Shown: positions 1 to 11,738 of the stretch, piece after piece
How the letters are laid out: each line of letters starts with the position of its first letter
How positions within the stretch are numbered: position 1 is the first letter of the stretch
Origin: Seiridium cupressi
Lineage: Eukaryota; Ascomycota; Sordariomycetes; Amphisphaeriales; Sporocadaceae
Assembly: GCA_036674765.1 (NCBI GenBank)
Contig: JARVKI010000014.1
Span: 186,001 to 250,000 of the forward strand
Direction: 5' to 3'
DNA length: 64,000 nt
Made by a program: the position numbers and the translations under genes
The notes under the pieces: model-generated
Database searches by the model: none
Told to the model about the DNA's origin: nothing
The model's input: only the letters and a program-made list of their open reading frames with translations

Positions 1-1935
1 AGACGCAGATGATGGCCGCAATTGTGAACCCAAAGGTAGACGGGAAGCCTTTGCGGAATGTCGGCGACTCCAGTTGTGGGAAGATGAGGATTGGCAGCCA
101 GGCGGCCACGGCGTACTGGAAGCCGTTCATCGAGCTGACCACCAGCGCTCGCTCCTCGTTGTTGTCGGCGCAAATTTCGTTGGCCCATGTGTAACTGGCA
201 GATTTTCAGCCAGAGTATCACGGACCAGTGAGCTCATGTCTCGAGATTACTTACAAAATGGCTGTCATGAGCTGCACACCGGCTGTTAAGAAGGCGAACT
301 CCTTGAGCTGGACGCTCGCAGGCCAGAAGGCCAGTATTCCAGTTGGCAGCAATCCGAACGTCTTTCGACTGTCTCAGCATTTCATGACCCTCAGAGACGA
401 TCCTGGGAACTATTGACTTACTAGCGGCCCTATGATGAACGCAAACCGAGACCCTGTATAGTCAGAGAGGAAACCCCACTGCTCAAGAGTCAGCCATCCC
501 CATCTGCTCTCAATTGATCTGCGAGGGGACCACCTACGAGAACAACGCAGAATCCCGATATGAGACTCGTCCCCGTCGGGATGATATTGCGCATTTCCAC
601 CGAGAACTTCTCGGCCTTCAACCAGATTGCAAAGTAGCTGCTGTTCTGACAACTCGTTCCGTATAGCTACGGTTATCTTGGTCAATCGCGTTTTCCTAAG
701 AGCTTAGTAAAGCAATGACTCACCACGTAGCCGAGGACCAGTAGCCACCACCCTGAACAAGCTCTTAGTACAATCGCCCAAAGTTATCGGGGGGAGAAAC
801 TCACGCCAACTCCTCAATATCTTGCCAGCTTTGGAGAAAGTCAGTGCCGCTGGTGCCGCCTTGCCCGCTCTCTGGATCCTTGCAATACCAAGCTCCCGTT
901 CTTCCTTGGACAAAAAGAAAGCAGTGGTCTTATGCGGAGTGTCTGGGAAGAAGAAAGCGGTAACGATCCCGACGGGCAATGTCATCACTCCACAGATGAT
1001 GTAAAGCCATCGCCAGCCTGCCAGCCCGTGTACGCCATTGAGATTTTGATAGACTGCGGCTTGCTACGCTATCATGTCAGTAGTGGTTGACAGTGCACCT
1101 GGCACACGAGATCATACCAAGTAACCGCTAAAGGCTGTTCCTATAGGCGCTGTCATGTGGAAAATGGCAATGCGCTTGGCTGTGCATCGAGTCAGCCCAA
1201 CCTGCGCAATTCGAATGAGGTTTCTGTCAATATGGAGCCGTACCTAGTTCAGTCTTGGTATACCAGCTTCCCAGGACGAAAAGCATACAGGGGAACCAGG
1301 AACTCTCGAAGAAGCCAATCATGAAACGAAAGACGTAAAGTTGGGTGTTGTTCCGGAGCCCAGCCTGGGCGAAAGTGAATGTTCCCCAAGCAACTTCCAT
1401 CGCCGCCAGCCACCAGCTTGGTTTAACCCGCTGGATAACCAAAGTGCTGGGAATTTGCATGATGGCATAGGCGCAGGTGTAGGCAGTCTGTGCGTATGTA
1501 TACTCATTGCCGTACATTTGCAGGTCTTCCTGCATTCCACTAGAGGCGTGAACTCGGTCAGTGCACAACTCTTGAGGGCAGAGGAGAGGCCAATTCACTT
1601 ACCTGACGTATGCATTGGCAAGGTTGTTTTGATCCAAGTACTTGAGCTGTCGGTGATCACTTTTGTCAGCCGTTGGTTCGCCCATCTTAGGTCAAGAAGG
1701 TGAGCTGGATACGGCGACGTACGAAGAACCCAAAACAGCCGATACTCAGGATAGAGAAGTCCAACTTTCGAAGGAGCTTTCTCTCCTCTGGGCTCTTCAA
1801 ATGAGTGTCCGTGTCCCATATGAACGATCGGAACTATGCTCGTCTTAGCAACTCTGTGGCGACGATTGATACATCTTCCAATGCCATGCTCACCGATCTC
1901 CTGGGCTTTTCTTCCGTCACTTCTGCCATTGACAT
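1..1935 (-). CDS. MFS permease, anion:cation symporter family (Dal5/Fen2/Liz1-like), partial
   Basis: Plasma-membrane H+ symporter of the allantoate/pantothenate permease family; the substrate cannot be told from sequence. I read 11 exons: 1894-1935, 1723-1833, 1603-1646, 1244-1539, 1118-1179, 805-1063, 724-752, 538-645, 422-478, 255-361 and 1-194, all with GT-AG introns in phase, giving about 436 residues before the window edge cuts off the C-terminus. Family marks are the N-terminal YLDQNNLANAYVSGM block, the loop WYTKTELAKRIAIFH, GWRWLYII, and in the C-half WANEICADNNEERALV followed by SMNGFQYAVAAWLP, which is closest to pantothenate/Liz1-type members. Start 1935 (MSMAEV) is chosen because it is the first ATG in frame; a second ATG lies two codons later. 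An apparent stop after the first exon falls inside a 60-nt intron with a normal branch point. Family assignment is firm, substrate is not. Confidence 0.85.
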
Positions 1936-2630
1936 ACACTGATATGAATGACGAGCAATTCTGAGGTTCAAACTAGACCACGAGCAAAGACAGGTTTATT
2001 TCCTACTGAACAGCTGATAGAAGGCCGATTGATCGGCAATTAGGATATCTATCACTACGTTAGGTGGGGAACACCCAAGACTAAGCTAAGCCAAGAGTAT
2101 ATGCATACATGAGCTTGCAATCGCATGCAACCACAGGGGTCCCAGCACGCAATCATGGCAAAACGATTGGGCGCTGCCTCTGGTGGATCAGAACGTTACG
2201 CCTTATGGTTCTTCTGCCGCGGCTTAGATGTCGCTGTGTGGGCCGAACACGCACGTAGCAGTTCGCCTCGGCGGCACTCTTCCGACGAACACTGCGGAGT
2301 TGCGCGAGATAAGCGAGCGCACCGTTGAGGTTATAGTACATATGACGATGGTATCGTACTGATAGGCCAAACAAGGCCCGCACGCACTATTTGCCTTGTA
2401 CGCGTCCCCAGCAGTACCCTCCATGATGCTGGCTGCTGTGGCTCCACATGGCGAATATCATCGCCATTCTTGCGGAACGCTCCGTGAGACCTTTCGTTCG
2501 TGCGCCTCTGCGAAGACTCCGTAGCAGGGAGGTTCTAATCTCGAGACCCACTTGCACCCAACCGTTGTTGTTCTTGGCACACTTTCTTGCAGCGTAGGGC
2601 TGAGGCTCTCTCGAAGTGGTAGGGGACCCC

Positions 2631-2743
2631 GGGGGGGGGGGGGGGGGGGGGGGGGGCCACACCCAAAATAAAATAATAAGAAAAAAAAAAAAAAAAAATG
2701 AAAAATACACAAAAAAAAATAAATTTTATTATTNNNNNNNNNN

Positions 2744-2807
<64 letters not shown>
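2631..2807. other. Assembly gap with homopolymer artefacts
   Basis: A run of 26 G (2631-2656) is followed by A-rich low-complexity sequence including 18 A (2681-2698), then exactly 10 N (2734-2743), then a run of 64 C (2744-2807). Such a G-run/A-run/N/C-run succession is typical of low-quality read ends joined across an unsized gap and is very unlikely to be genomic. Open frames across it, encoding polyglycine or polyproline, are meaningless. Confidence 0.95.
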
Positions 2808-2808
<1 letters not shown>

Positions 2809-3439
2809 TCGCAGCCAAAGAGAAATTCTTCGAAGAATCAATAGAGAAACTGCTATATTCCTCCTCTCCCAGTACTTTAGATAAGTGATCTTACACCCTA
2901 AGACCTGAATGACAAGACGTACTTTGCCCAAGTACCGTCAAAGTGTTCGGAGAGCTCTAGTACGCCGCCGCTGGAAGTGTCGCTGCAAAGACGTTGCAAG
3001 TGACCATTGATTCCTGCACGAGAAGCTGTCTTGGGTGTAAATCGGGACTTGCAGGGGTCCTCCCAACGACGACGACTATTTGGTAGGATTATATGAGAGT
3101 ACCGAAGCGTCACTCTGGAGTAAGAGCAGGTGAAATGCCAAGTGGCCCCAAACGATCACCGAACTTCGTGAAAGAAAAGCCAACTTGTAGTGCTTTGGCC
3201 ACACTGAGATCATTTTCGAGATGAGGGATTCTCCCGCGAGCGTGCTTGAACGTGAATTGGGAACCGGAGTTGGGCGTGCTGTACCAATACCAACTACAGA
3301 TACAAGCTGGTTCTCGCAGCTGAGAGCTGTTCGGATACCAGTCCTCGGTCCCGTATCATATCATCCTCGTTCTCGATATATGAGGTGCGGCATGGCAACG
3401 GTGAAATTGACTGTTAGAAGTTCTTACGCGGGGGTAGTT

Positions 3440-3463
3440 GATTTGGTGATTTGGTGATTTGGT
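3440..3463. repeat. 8-bp tandem repeat, three copies
   Basis: The unit GATTTGGT occurs three times head to tail. It is a simple microsatellite with no evident function. Confidence 0.8.
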
Positions 3464-5515
3464 GTTTCGATTGAGATTGAAAGGGCAAGAAAGAAGTTTG
3501 GGCTTGTCAGTTCACTGACGCCAAGGCGAGAAAGTGGTGAAGGAAATCGACCTTGAAAAGGCGGAATTTGCGAAGGAGAAGGGCAGAGGCTGCAATCCAC
3601 TCATCAGCATATCTGACCGAGCCCGTATGATGTGAATCGGAGCAGCGGGTTCCACCACAAGCAGCCCAGGCTACGTTGACGCTCTCGTCGACTGCAGGTT
3701 TGGTTAAGCCAGACTCGCGGAAAATGAATCTCTTATAGCCAAAAACAATGTGAAGTGGGCGTGGCTGGCCAGATGCGACTGCGGCCGGTGGTAGTATCCC
3801 AGGTTCTTGGTCTCTCTAGATGTAGTCCTTTATCATCCACCCTCAATGGTCGCTGGCGCGATCGTGACCGGCTTCTTCTTCGTAGTTTCTGTCCAGTGAC
3901 TTCGGTATCCTCCTTCAGCCTACAGTCAGTCCTTCTTGGGTGTATTAGCGTCTCCTAGCCTCCCGGATGTCATGGTATGCTGCTTCTGGTAGAATCGTGC
4001 GTAGATGTGATACGATATATTGCGTAAGCTCCTTCGCGTTAGGCTGGCCCGACCGGTAGTGCGTTGTGGGGTCGTTGAGCTCAGCTTCGAGACCATGATC
4101 TATATAGTGTCCGCTAGGTAAGTGCAAAGTAGGAAAACCAAGGAAATCGTGGTAATTTGCAGCCATTCGCGAAAAGGGTATATGTATACTGTCTCAAGCA
4201 TTACCTCTCTCAGGGATGAAATCCCTAGTTCTTTCTGTTTTCGCTTCTTACAATGCGTCTCTTTTCAAGGTCTGCCAAGCAACTGTCTTTGCTTATGAAC
4301 AATAACTTATAGAGCACGAGTCCAGTGGTTTTATCGTCTGTTACATGCTTTGTCGTGTATAGCCAGCAGAAACCCTATTTCTTGATGATTCTTCACCAAT
4401 GACGGTGATGACCCGTCAGTCGTAGAGTCGTGGAATGAAGGTCCAGAATGCTGACTCCTGGTGGCTTCCGCCTGTCGCTGTGATTGAAGCGGCGAATTGG
4501 ACGACGTCCAAACATGGATGTTGATACCACTAGGTAGATGACCGGTGGGAAAAGATACCGCTCGATTGCATATAAGAGAAGGTCCATTCTCTGTTCACTG
4601 CTTAACGCTTCAATAAGAGCAGTGCATTGGAGGGTTTCTTTTCATCTCCACCATGGGTCTCGAGCAATGTTGCTGAGAGGCTGGCCGTTAGACTCAGAGT
4701 GGTACATTGGTGTCCCCATTGGCGTCTCAGGGGTGTCTATTGCCATATTTTTATCCCCATTGTCACCTTCGTCAATGGTAGGCAGGATAGATGAATTTGA
4801 ACTTAACGGGTGTTTCGAGGGGGTTTCTCTTGTTCTCTTCCTGGTGTTTTCAGGTAGGATAGAGCCCTGCGGTTTCTCTCGTCCTTCTAATGCTCATCTA
4901 CCGAGCTCGTGCAAGGACCTTGATAGGTATTCTTGCAGTCGTCAAAGCGAGGGTTTAGCCTGGCGTGGGAAATGCCTCTTTGTCCCGAATCCTGATGTAA
5001 ATATGCGACCACTCAAGTGTCTACACAACTTGTCTCGTAATTATTGACAGGATATTATGGGCGTCCTTTCCAAATGAGTGATCAGCGTGGAAGTAAAGAT
5101 TTGATCTGTCTAGCCATTGTTATTAGTAATCAGTCTGAGGTGGCCATCGTGTATCTTCGAACTTACCGCAGTATCTTTGTAAGGGCGTTCGTTCGTTCTC
5201 ATCATCATGTATATCCATGGTAAGGCAGATTGGGTGTCGAGTATGGCGTCTCATCGGCAGCCTCCAGGTGGAGTAAGCCATCCAGAGCCCCGTTGGCATC
5301 AGTTTCTGATACCATAGATCATCGAGTGTCGCTGGTTATGCTCGCGACGATTGCACCCACCCTTCAGTCAGCCAGACCGCGGTCAGCCGACCGCATACCT
5401 TCCTGCTGCGCGTAGCTGCTTCAAATCCGAGTATGTTATTTGGGCATTGCTGAAGCGGGACCACCGAGGCCGTGCTGAGTCTGTATATGGTAAGCACATG
5501 CCCGACATATGATTT

Positions 5516-5607
5516 ATATGTTGAACATATGTTGAACATACTACAGGAGATGGAGACATCGCCTTTTCGTTCGGCTTTGACCCATGCCAATATTGGTTTC
5601 AACATAT
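5516..5607. repeat. 11-bp tandem repeat with distal inverted copy
   Basis: ATATGTTGAAC occurs twice in tandem at 5516-5537, and its inverse TTCAACATAT lies at 5598-5607, so the segment could fold as a stem with a loop of about 60 nt. Nothing else marks it as a mobile element or an RNA gene. Confidence 0.5.
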
Positions 5608-6404
5608 ACCCGGCACATGTTGAATAAATATGAGCAGCAGCAGGCAACTATGGGCTACAATGTTGTCCTCGTTATTGTCGCAATGTCTGGCAGGGCCCTT
5701 AAACATTGATGAAGTACTCGAACCCGAGGGCTTCGATTTTGTTACCGCACATGCGACTGTCCACTTCATGTTTCGGCTCTTTTCCATCCAACTGCATGAT
5801 TTTGAGGTGTAGCTTAGGACAGTGTAGTGAGAGGTTGTAGTATATGGGGAATGATTATCAGTGCTTGATCTTGAACGCCACGATCACTCCGCGCGGATCA
5901 CCCCTTGTCAGACGGTGTAGACAACGGTTTGTTCAAGCGTTCATAGAAGCCCGATATGATCTCGTCGAGATTATATTCCAATGACTGACATATGGGACAA
6001 GGTTCCAATGATCTTGATTCAGGGAGTTGCGCTGTAGTGAAAGCTTTGTGCCCATGAGTTCATTTATCAAACCAGGAGCAATCTCGCCGCATCATTCTCG
6101 TCGTCGTGATGATGAATCCATTGTAGCAGTTGGTATGACCTGCCCAGGACCATGGAATAGGAATAAGTCTTGGGAGTAGATGAAGGGTCTCGTCGCCTTG
6201 AATGTTGTAGTCATGCATGGCAAAGGCGTGCATGAGGTCTTTCCCACTGGTGGGAAGATATTGGGAAACAAGCGTCTGAACGATAACATCATTGGCCACC
6301 TAATAAGAGTACGCAATGGCGCAACGGCAACGACACCGCAACTACCACAAAAGAAAATGCAGTAGGTGGGGCCGAAACAACTAGAGTATCTCTGCGCCCT
6401 CCAC

Positions 6405-7178
6405 CTTCGGAATAACAGTTAGTATGTGCTATTGGCTCTGTAGATCATCCAACTTACCGCGCAATCTCTGTCGATCGTCCGGGCGTCGTCAGTCATCTAT
6501 GGTTGCTGATCTCGTCGCTAATGTGCCTCCAGCAAGTCATCCTCTTGTTGAATCAGCATTAATCTCTGGCTTCGCGAGAGATAGCGTCATGATTTCGGTA
6601 GCATCAGTGGTCACTGCGGGTTCAAGCCACTGTTCTTTGCTCCTGGTACCGCCTGCGGTGGGCACTGGTATTTTGTCTTGGCGATGGTGTAGAAGAGCTG
6701 ATACTGGGTCCAGTGCGTGAGGAGTTAAGTTATCAGTGGTTCGAAGTTGTTCCTGGGTAAGAGCAACACTTCCCTATAACGGTGCGTGTTCTGCCAATCT
6801 GGAGAGGTTGATTGCTGTTGGATGATTGAGGAAAGTAGTTGTTTGTGGCTAGGAATGGCAAGCTGTACGCAGTGATGCCTGAAATCTTGTGCTAGCGCGT
6901 TTGGCTGCCACCACCTGAGCGGTAGCGCAAAGAACTCCAAGTTCATGTACTTGGGGTTGTAGAGTCGCTAATACCGTGTCCTGATCTGCTTAGCAGCGTA
7001 TGCACAACCCCCGTTTGTCAATCTTCTTGTAGTACCTCATAGATTCCTTTTTGCGATCCATTCGAGCTGTCACGAATTCGTGGACCTGGGCGCGATGTCG
7101 AGTTCCGGAGAAATGTGAGCAAATTCCGCAACTGTCACGAAGCTTGCAAGGCTTCATGGCCTGCTTTTGACTAGCCAT
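6405..7178 (-). pseudogene. Interrupted reading frame, possible decayed gene
   Basis: From an ATG at 7178 (MASQKQAMKPC) one minus-strand frame reads protein-like sequence for about 240 codons, but it contains several in-frame stops. The first is directly after GLCIRC at about 6994; others lie near 6860, 6770, 6555 and 6500. Segments such as VLCATAQVVAAKRAS and LTPHALDPVSALLHH look like real coding sequence. At its 3' side lies a textbook 53-nt intron, 6405-6457 on the minus strand, with GTAAGT and a perfect TACTAAC branch site. The N-terminal KLRDSC-x2-C resembles the start of AflR-type Zn2Cys6 clusters, but the remaining cysteines do not follow the pattern. It may be a decayed gene, or a live gene whose other introns I could not place. 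Confidence 0.3.
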
Positions 7179-8744
7179 TATTTCGAGGGAGCGAAAGCTG
7201 ACTCTGCATGTCTCTAACCCTCACGCTGCGTTGGTGTTCTGCCGACTGTATTAATCATACCTGAATTTCTAGGACCTCAGCTGGAAGAGAGAGTTATCAT
7301 CTCATTAGCAATGGCTTGGAAATGGGGGCGCTGGCCTCGATTGGCGGTGGATGCCAGTCCTTCAAGGTCATTGGCACTGATCAGGGTTCGGATGTTGTTC
7401 AAGTGTAGTTCGTCAATCGATTAAATAGATGCGACAATGGGGGTAGATATTATTGCGAACTCAGTCTACGATGAAATCCATCGAGACCAATTTTCGGCGC
7501 TGTTCCTGTGAGAATTTGCATCCGTTTTTGAGCATCTAGAGTGGCGGGAAAGTGGTTATGTGGTTGATGTTGATTGTTGGTTATGACAAACAAGAATGAG
7601 AAGATCGACGATTAGAGCCTTTCAACTTGCTTGTAGGCAGCTTTTAAGCGATGGCGCTCAGATTTGCCCATATCCCCAGGAAATCGTAACTATTAACCAT
7701 ACCAGGGTTCACCCTTATTCTAGAATAGAAGTCTGTGAATCCAGCACTTCCTCGAATCAGGAAAAGAGGAAGTTCTTTCTCGTTTGATTATCTTAGTATC
7801 CGAAGTCTGCGGCATGAGATCAACTTTTTTTTATGCGAATACGCCAGTTGAGTTAAGTCATTGCGCCTAAGATATTGTACAAGTAAAGTGGTCTGAAGAG
7901 TGGTTCTCTACTCCCCCAATGATGGTATTGCTTTGACATCAAAGGCTTCTTAAGTTGTTTCCCGCGACTTAGACTAAGTAAAGTCTCGTCTGTTGTGGCC
8001 TGGATTGACGCTTCGATGCGGTCTGGAGCGCATTGTATTTATCGTTTGGTGATTTTTTGGGAGGTTTCACCCTATCTTGTTACAGCACTCCCCTTTTCCA
8101 TATTAAGCGGACAGCGCCCTAATCTTCAACAAACAATTCTTGAGGACTAAAACAGCGAGAAACTAATTGATGAGGCATGTCAAAGTCCACCTGGTATGCC
8201 CTCGAGGTCCTCCAGCATCTATGTCTGACTGGAAACGATCCAGCTCCAGTGCAGAGATGTAGTAACACCGATCACAGGCTTTACTACCCAAGACGCTCGT
8301 TTCGCACTTCTGGTTGACGGCCTTGGAACACATGCTCCAGCGATCGGGAGTGGTGTGGTCGGCGCGAAGACGACTGCTGGAAGATACTCGCACTTCTCGT
8401 GTGTACTGAGAAACATGACTTGGTCAGTTTGCCCAGCTCCCGACAGCCCTTTCAGTTCTATGATAAGCCGGGCGAACATGATACCTGTCAGATGACTCCA
8501 GCGCCATCGCTTTATTTCCTGCTTTAGGTTACCAACGTCAATTGTCACGGGAGTCCAAGCACGTTCCGTCCCGCGGCTCTTCGTATCTTGGCCTCTTCGT
8601 AGCTTCCCTTCCTCACCCTTCTATCACTCTGAGGTCAGCACTTTCATCCCGGAAAAGAGAACCTCTCAACACTGCTTTCCTCTTCTACCACTGTTTTCTT
8701 CATCATAAAAATTTGTCTGAGAGCCTTTCCTTACGACAGGGGGC

Positions 8745-8828
8745 TTCGTGGGCGGTCTAATTGGCTATGACATCTGCATTAGTTCCAACGACAAAAGAAG
8801 GGCGCTGGTTCGAATCCAGTCCATGCAG
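8745..8828 (+). pseudogene. tRNA-like relic (Arg-type arms)
   Basis: The 3' half is a good tRNA: a T arm with a 5-bp stem around TTCGAAT at 8803-8819, followed by the acceptor strand CCATGCA and a G discriminator. The 5' half has an acceptor strand TTCGTGG that pairs with one mismatch and one wobble. It also has a D arm (GTC, loop TAATTGGCTAT, GAC) of the kind seen in fungal tRNA-Arg. The anticodon arm is broken: TCTGC at 8772-8776 has no complementary strand downstream. I read it as a degenerate tRNA pseudogene or tRNA-derived repeat. A functional tRNA with an unusual intron is less likely. Confidence 0.4.
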
Positions 8829-9708
8829 GTAGAGTCCTGATGTTTGTAACACACCCCTCCTTGGGGCCGCTCGGGGAACACTGTGAAGCTCCCTAGTGTA
8901 GCGCCTCTATGGTGCACAAACCAGGACCCGCCATATAACCACTGCGACAGTCTTCAAATGATTTGGCTCGTAATTACGTTGTCTGTGGCGTCAATTCTCC
9001 AGATGATCCTTCCTACCTTCAGGCCAATCGACGTGTTCACTGCCGAGAGAATTGTAAGGTGATGTGCGTAATTGTGTCTTTGCGAAGTCCGCCCTGCCCA
9101 ACATACTTACAATTTAGGCAGTCAGTGTGGGAATAGGGTGCCGCGGGTGCTAAATGATACTACACCTTGAATCGATTCTTCTTCTGTTCCCGCCCCGCAC
9201 TGCAATCTAAGCTGTTGCCTCTACTATGCCTGCCCAACTACAGTGAAAGAAGAACTACGTTGAAGCTCCCTCCAATACGTTCAAGAATGTATGTAATATG
9301 CTCGTGCTTTTTACACTGCATATTCAGCAGACTGTCGAATATGTAGTTGATCGTTTCTCAAATCCCAGGGATATAAACAACCCCTATAAGACTAATAAAT
9401 ACATGTAAGTACAGTCAATGTCAGGTAGTCCAGTCCTAAGAATCTATTTTGAGCTGAAGCGAACGTTGGAAGAAAGCAAAATACCAGAAGAAGATAGATG
9501 CGAATGTCCTTGACGCAGTATTTTCAAGATCACGTCGCAGATGCATGGAGTACTGACGAAACCTTTATGAATGTAATGAGTGCAAAATAACTTGAGTGGG
9601 TGCAGGCACCATGGGATAATAGATAAGGTAATCAATCCTTGACGCCAAACTTGACGTAGCGAAACAGGAGGAGAGTGCTTCAAGTGGTGTATGTCTACAT
9701 GTAACTGA

Positions 9709-10170
9709 CTAGCTTGTGCCTACGGGCTCTGGCCGCGACGAGAAGATGAGCTTGTACTTCACAATTTCCACCACCTCCAGATCCCCAGCCTTCTCCTCAT
9801 CCTCCGTGACTGTCATTGCAGAATCGCTCTCATCGCTGTGACGTTTACGTATTATCGCGATGGCCTTGGGCAGTTTCTTGACTTCGCCAGTAAGCCTTTG
9901 GTGCTGGCCGACGTAGAGCTGCACACGCTTCATCCATGATGTGTTGGAAGGATCTAGAGCGTTAGGGTTGTAGTCTTCAAATAATATACGACCGATGGGT
10001 ATCTCTGGTGACTGGCCTTCTGACTCAGGGTCTGACTGCGGAAGGTTGATTGTGCCTTGCAATTCTAGCAATGCCAAGCCCGATGGTGTTTGTACCAGCT
10101 GAGGCAGCGGATTGGACGCGAGATTGGCAGAACCCGGTTTGCGGGGGTAAAGCTTGACAGAAGTGGCCAT
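9709..10170 (-). CDS. ctf8: Chromosome transmission fidelity protein 8 (Ctf8)
   Basis: Small subunit of the alternative clamp loader Ctf18-RFC, which with Dcc1 loads PCNA and supports sister-chromatid cohesion in the nucleus. The 153-residue product has the family core LLELQGTINLP, then IGRILFEDY, then the conserved end-block LYVGQHQRLTGEVKKLPKAIAII. The family is usually 120-160 residues in fungi. The start at 10170 (MATSVKLYP) is preferred; an upstream in-frame ATG at 10236 would add 22 residues unlike the family. The last 30 residues are acidic, then hydrophobic. It is transcribed away from the ribosomal gene on its right, sharing a 435-bp intergenic promoter. It has no intron and nothing looks damaged. 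Confidence 0.85.
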   Translation of the reverse strand: MATSVKLYPRKPGSANLASNPLPQLVQTPSGLALLELQGTINLPQSDPESEGQSPEIPIGRILFEDYNPNALDPSNTSWMKRVQLYVGQHQRLTGEVKKLPKAIAIIRKRHSDESDSAMTVTEDEEKAGDLEVVEIVKYKLIFSSRPEPVGTS

Positions 10171-10605
10171 GTTGGCGGTCCAAATTTGACTCAAGGCCCA
10201 AGCCACTATACATGTATGTGTTAGGAGCTGATGCAAGTGCTTTTTGTGTGCATATGATCACTGGGTATGCGGTGTTTGCTGCTTGTCAAATGCTTGACGT
10301 CCTGTTTGTCACGTGTTTAACGATGGACCGGGAAAAGTCCGGGTCTCGTGGGTTGCTCAATTGTCAGTGACGGCTTATCGAGCGATAACATAAGCACTGG
10401 CCATCTGCCCCACCGGTAACTTTCCACACCAGCTGCACTTGCCTCCAAAAAAACCCTGAAGCACAGACCAGGTACGGGAAAATCGAGCCCACACAAATCA
10501 GTTTCTTCTTGTGCACTGCGACTCCAGCTTCAATCTCGACTTTTCGCTCTTGATCCAGCAACCCTCCGACTAACCCACCAGCAGTCGCCAGCAACTTCAG
10601 TCACC
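10171..10605. promoter_or_regulatory. Divergent CTF8/RPS6 promoter
   Basis: This is the 435-bp spacer between two divergently transcribed housekeeping genes. It contains a CRE-like TGACGTC at 10295-10301 and an E-box palindrome CACGTG at 10310-10315. A pyrimidine-rich stretch follows just before the RPS6 start, as is usual for fungal ribosomal-protein genes. Factor binding is inferred from the motifs only. Confidence 0.45.
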
Positions 10606-11738
10606 ATGAAGTTGAACATCTCCTACCCTGCCAATGGCAGCCAGAAGTTGATCGAGATCGAGGATGAGCGTAAGCTCCGGGACTTCATGGAGAAGCGCGT
10701 ATGTCAACCAATTTTCCACGATGCAGTCCGCCCGCCAAACACAGGCCGAACGATGCGACATCCTCGAGAAGAATTCCCGCAGAGCCATGGGAAGAGGATC
10801 CATCGACCCGTTCGGCCCTCAATGGCTGTGGCAGACTGTTTTGCTCCCGGTGAGGGCAGTGATGGCTGACTTGTTTTTTTCCAACAGATGGGCGCTGAAG
10901 TCCCCGGTGACAACCTTGGCGACGAGTTCAAGGGATACATCTTCCGCATCACCGGTGGCAACGACAAGCAAGGTTTCCCCATGAAGCAGGGTGTCATGCA
11001 CCCTACCCGTGTCCGACTTCTGCTCTCCGAGGGCCACTCCTGCTACCGTCCCCGCCGCACTGGTGAGCGCAAGAGAAAGTCCGTCCGTGGCTGCATCGTC
11101 GGCATGGACCTGTCCGTCCTCGCTCTTTCCATCGTCAAGCAGGGCGACAACGACCTCCCCGGCCTGACCGACGTCGTCCACCCCAAGCGCCTCGGCCCCA
11201 AGCGTGCCACCAAGATCCGCCGATTCTTCGGCCTCAGCAAGGATGACGATGTGAGTGACCGCCCACCACAGCTCGTCATCGCCTGCCCGGTCGTTGCTTC
11301 TGCAGGATGAGAGAGAAGAATCCTCTGCAATGAAACCACCGGGTGGAGTCTGAGATGCGAGGTGATATGGACACAATACAAGAAAATGGCTAATGTGGTA
11401 CAAATAGGTTCGCAAGTACGTCATCCGACGTGAGGTCCAGCCCAAGGGTGAGGGCAAGAAGCCTTACACCAAGGCCCCCAAGATCCAGAGACTCGTCACC
11501 CCCCAGCGTCTCCAGCACAAGCGCCACCGAGTCGCACTCAAGCGCCGCCAGTCCGAGAAGGTCAAGGATGAGGCTGTATGTTTTTTCCCCTGGCTCTTCC
11601 CACTTGCAGTCTTAGAACAATGGCTAACGCACACATCAACAGGCTGAGTACGCTTCCCTCCTTGCCAAGCGTGTCTCCGAGGCACGTGCCCAGAAGGCCG
11701 ATGCTCGTAAGAGACGGGCTTCTTCCATGCGCAAGTAA
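10606..11738 (+). CDS. rps6: 40S ribosomal protein S6 (eS6)
   Basis: Structural component of the small ribosomal subunit; in eukaryotes the C-terminal serines are targets of TOR/S6-kinase signalling. Four exons, 10606-10698, 10888-11250, 11408-11575 and 11643-11738, give exactly 239 residues, the normal length. Hallmarks are [14 protein letters not shown] at the N-terminus, [13 protein letters not shown], the basic block [15 protein letters not shown], and [16 protein letters not shown]. The C-terminal helix ends [10 protein letters not shown], which keeps the phosphorylatable RRxSS motif. All introns are phase 0. Intron 1 (189 nt) and intron 2 (157 nt) are longer than usual for this window. 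C-rich codon ends (GCC, AAC, AAG) fit a highly expressed gene. No anomaly seen. Confidence 0.97.

Larger units (their letters stand above)
1936..9708. other. Long gene-poor stretch
   Basis: No intact gene could be recognised in these 7.8 kb on either strand. Open frames are short (up to 169 codons at 4538-5047, plus strand) and match no family I know. The stretch holds an assembly artefact (2631-2807), two small repeats, an interrupted frame at 6405-7178 and a tRNA-like relic at 8745-8828, annotated separately. A minus-strand stretch at 8163-8548 has two overlapping frames with several cysteines but no recognisable domain. Small multi-intron genes could be missed here without homology searches or transcripts. 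Confidence 0.5.

Noticed and set aside
1834..1893. Apparent nonsense codon early in the MFS permease
   Set aside because: It falls in a 60-nt intron with proper donor, branch site and acceptor; the spliced frame is intact.
2387..2931. Open frames encoding polyglycine and polyproline
   Set aside because: They are produced by the G and C homopolymers flanking the N gap and are an assembly artefact.
4538..5047. 169-codon plus-strand open frame
   Set aside because: No recognisable domain and a composition that does not look coding; kept only as part of the gene-poor stretch.
11251..11407. C/D-box-like sequences (ATGAG, CTGA) in RPS6 intron 2 suggesting an intronic snoRNA
   Set aside because: Spacing is too short, there is no terminal stem, and the boxes are imperfect.
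10819..11457. 212-codon minus-strand frame opposite RPS6
   Set aside because: It mirrors the GC-biased codons of the highly expressed ribosomal gene and crosses its introns; it is a shadow frame.
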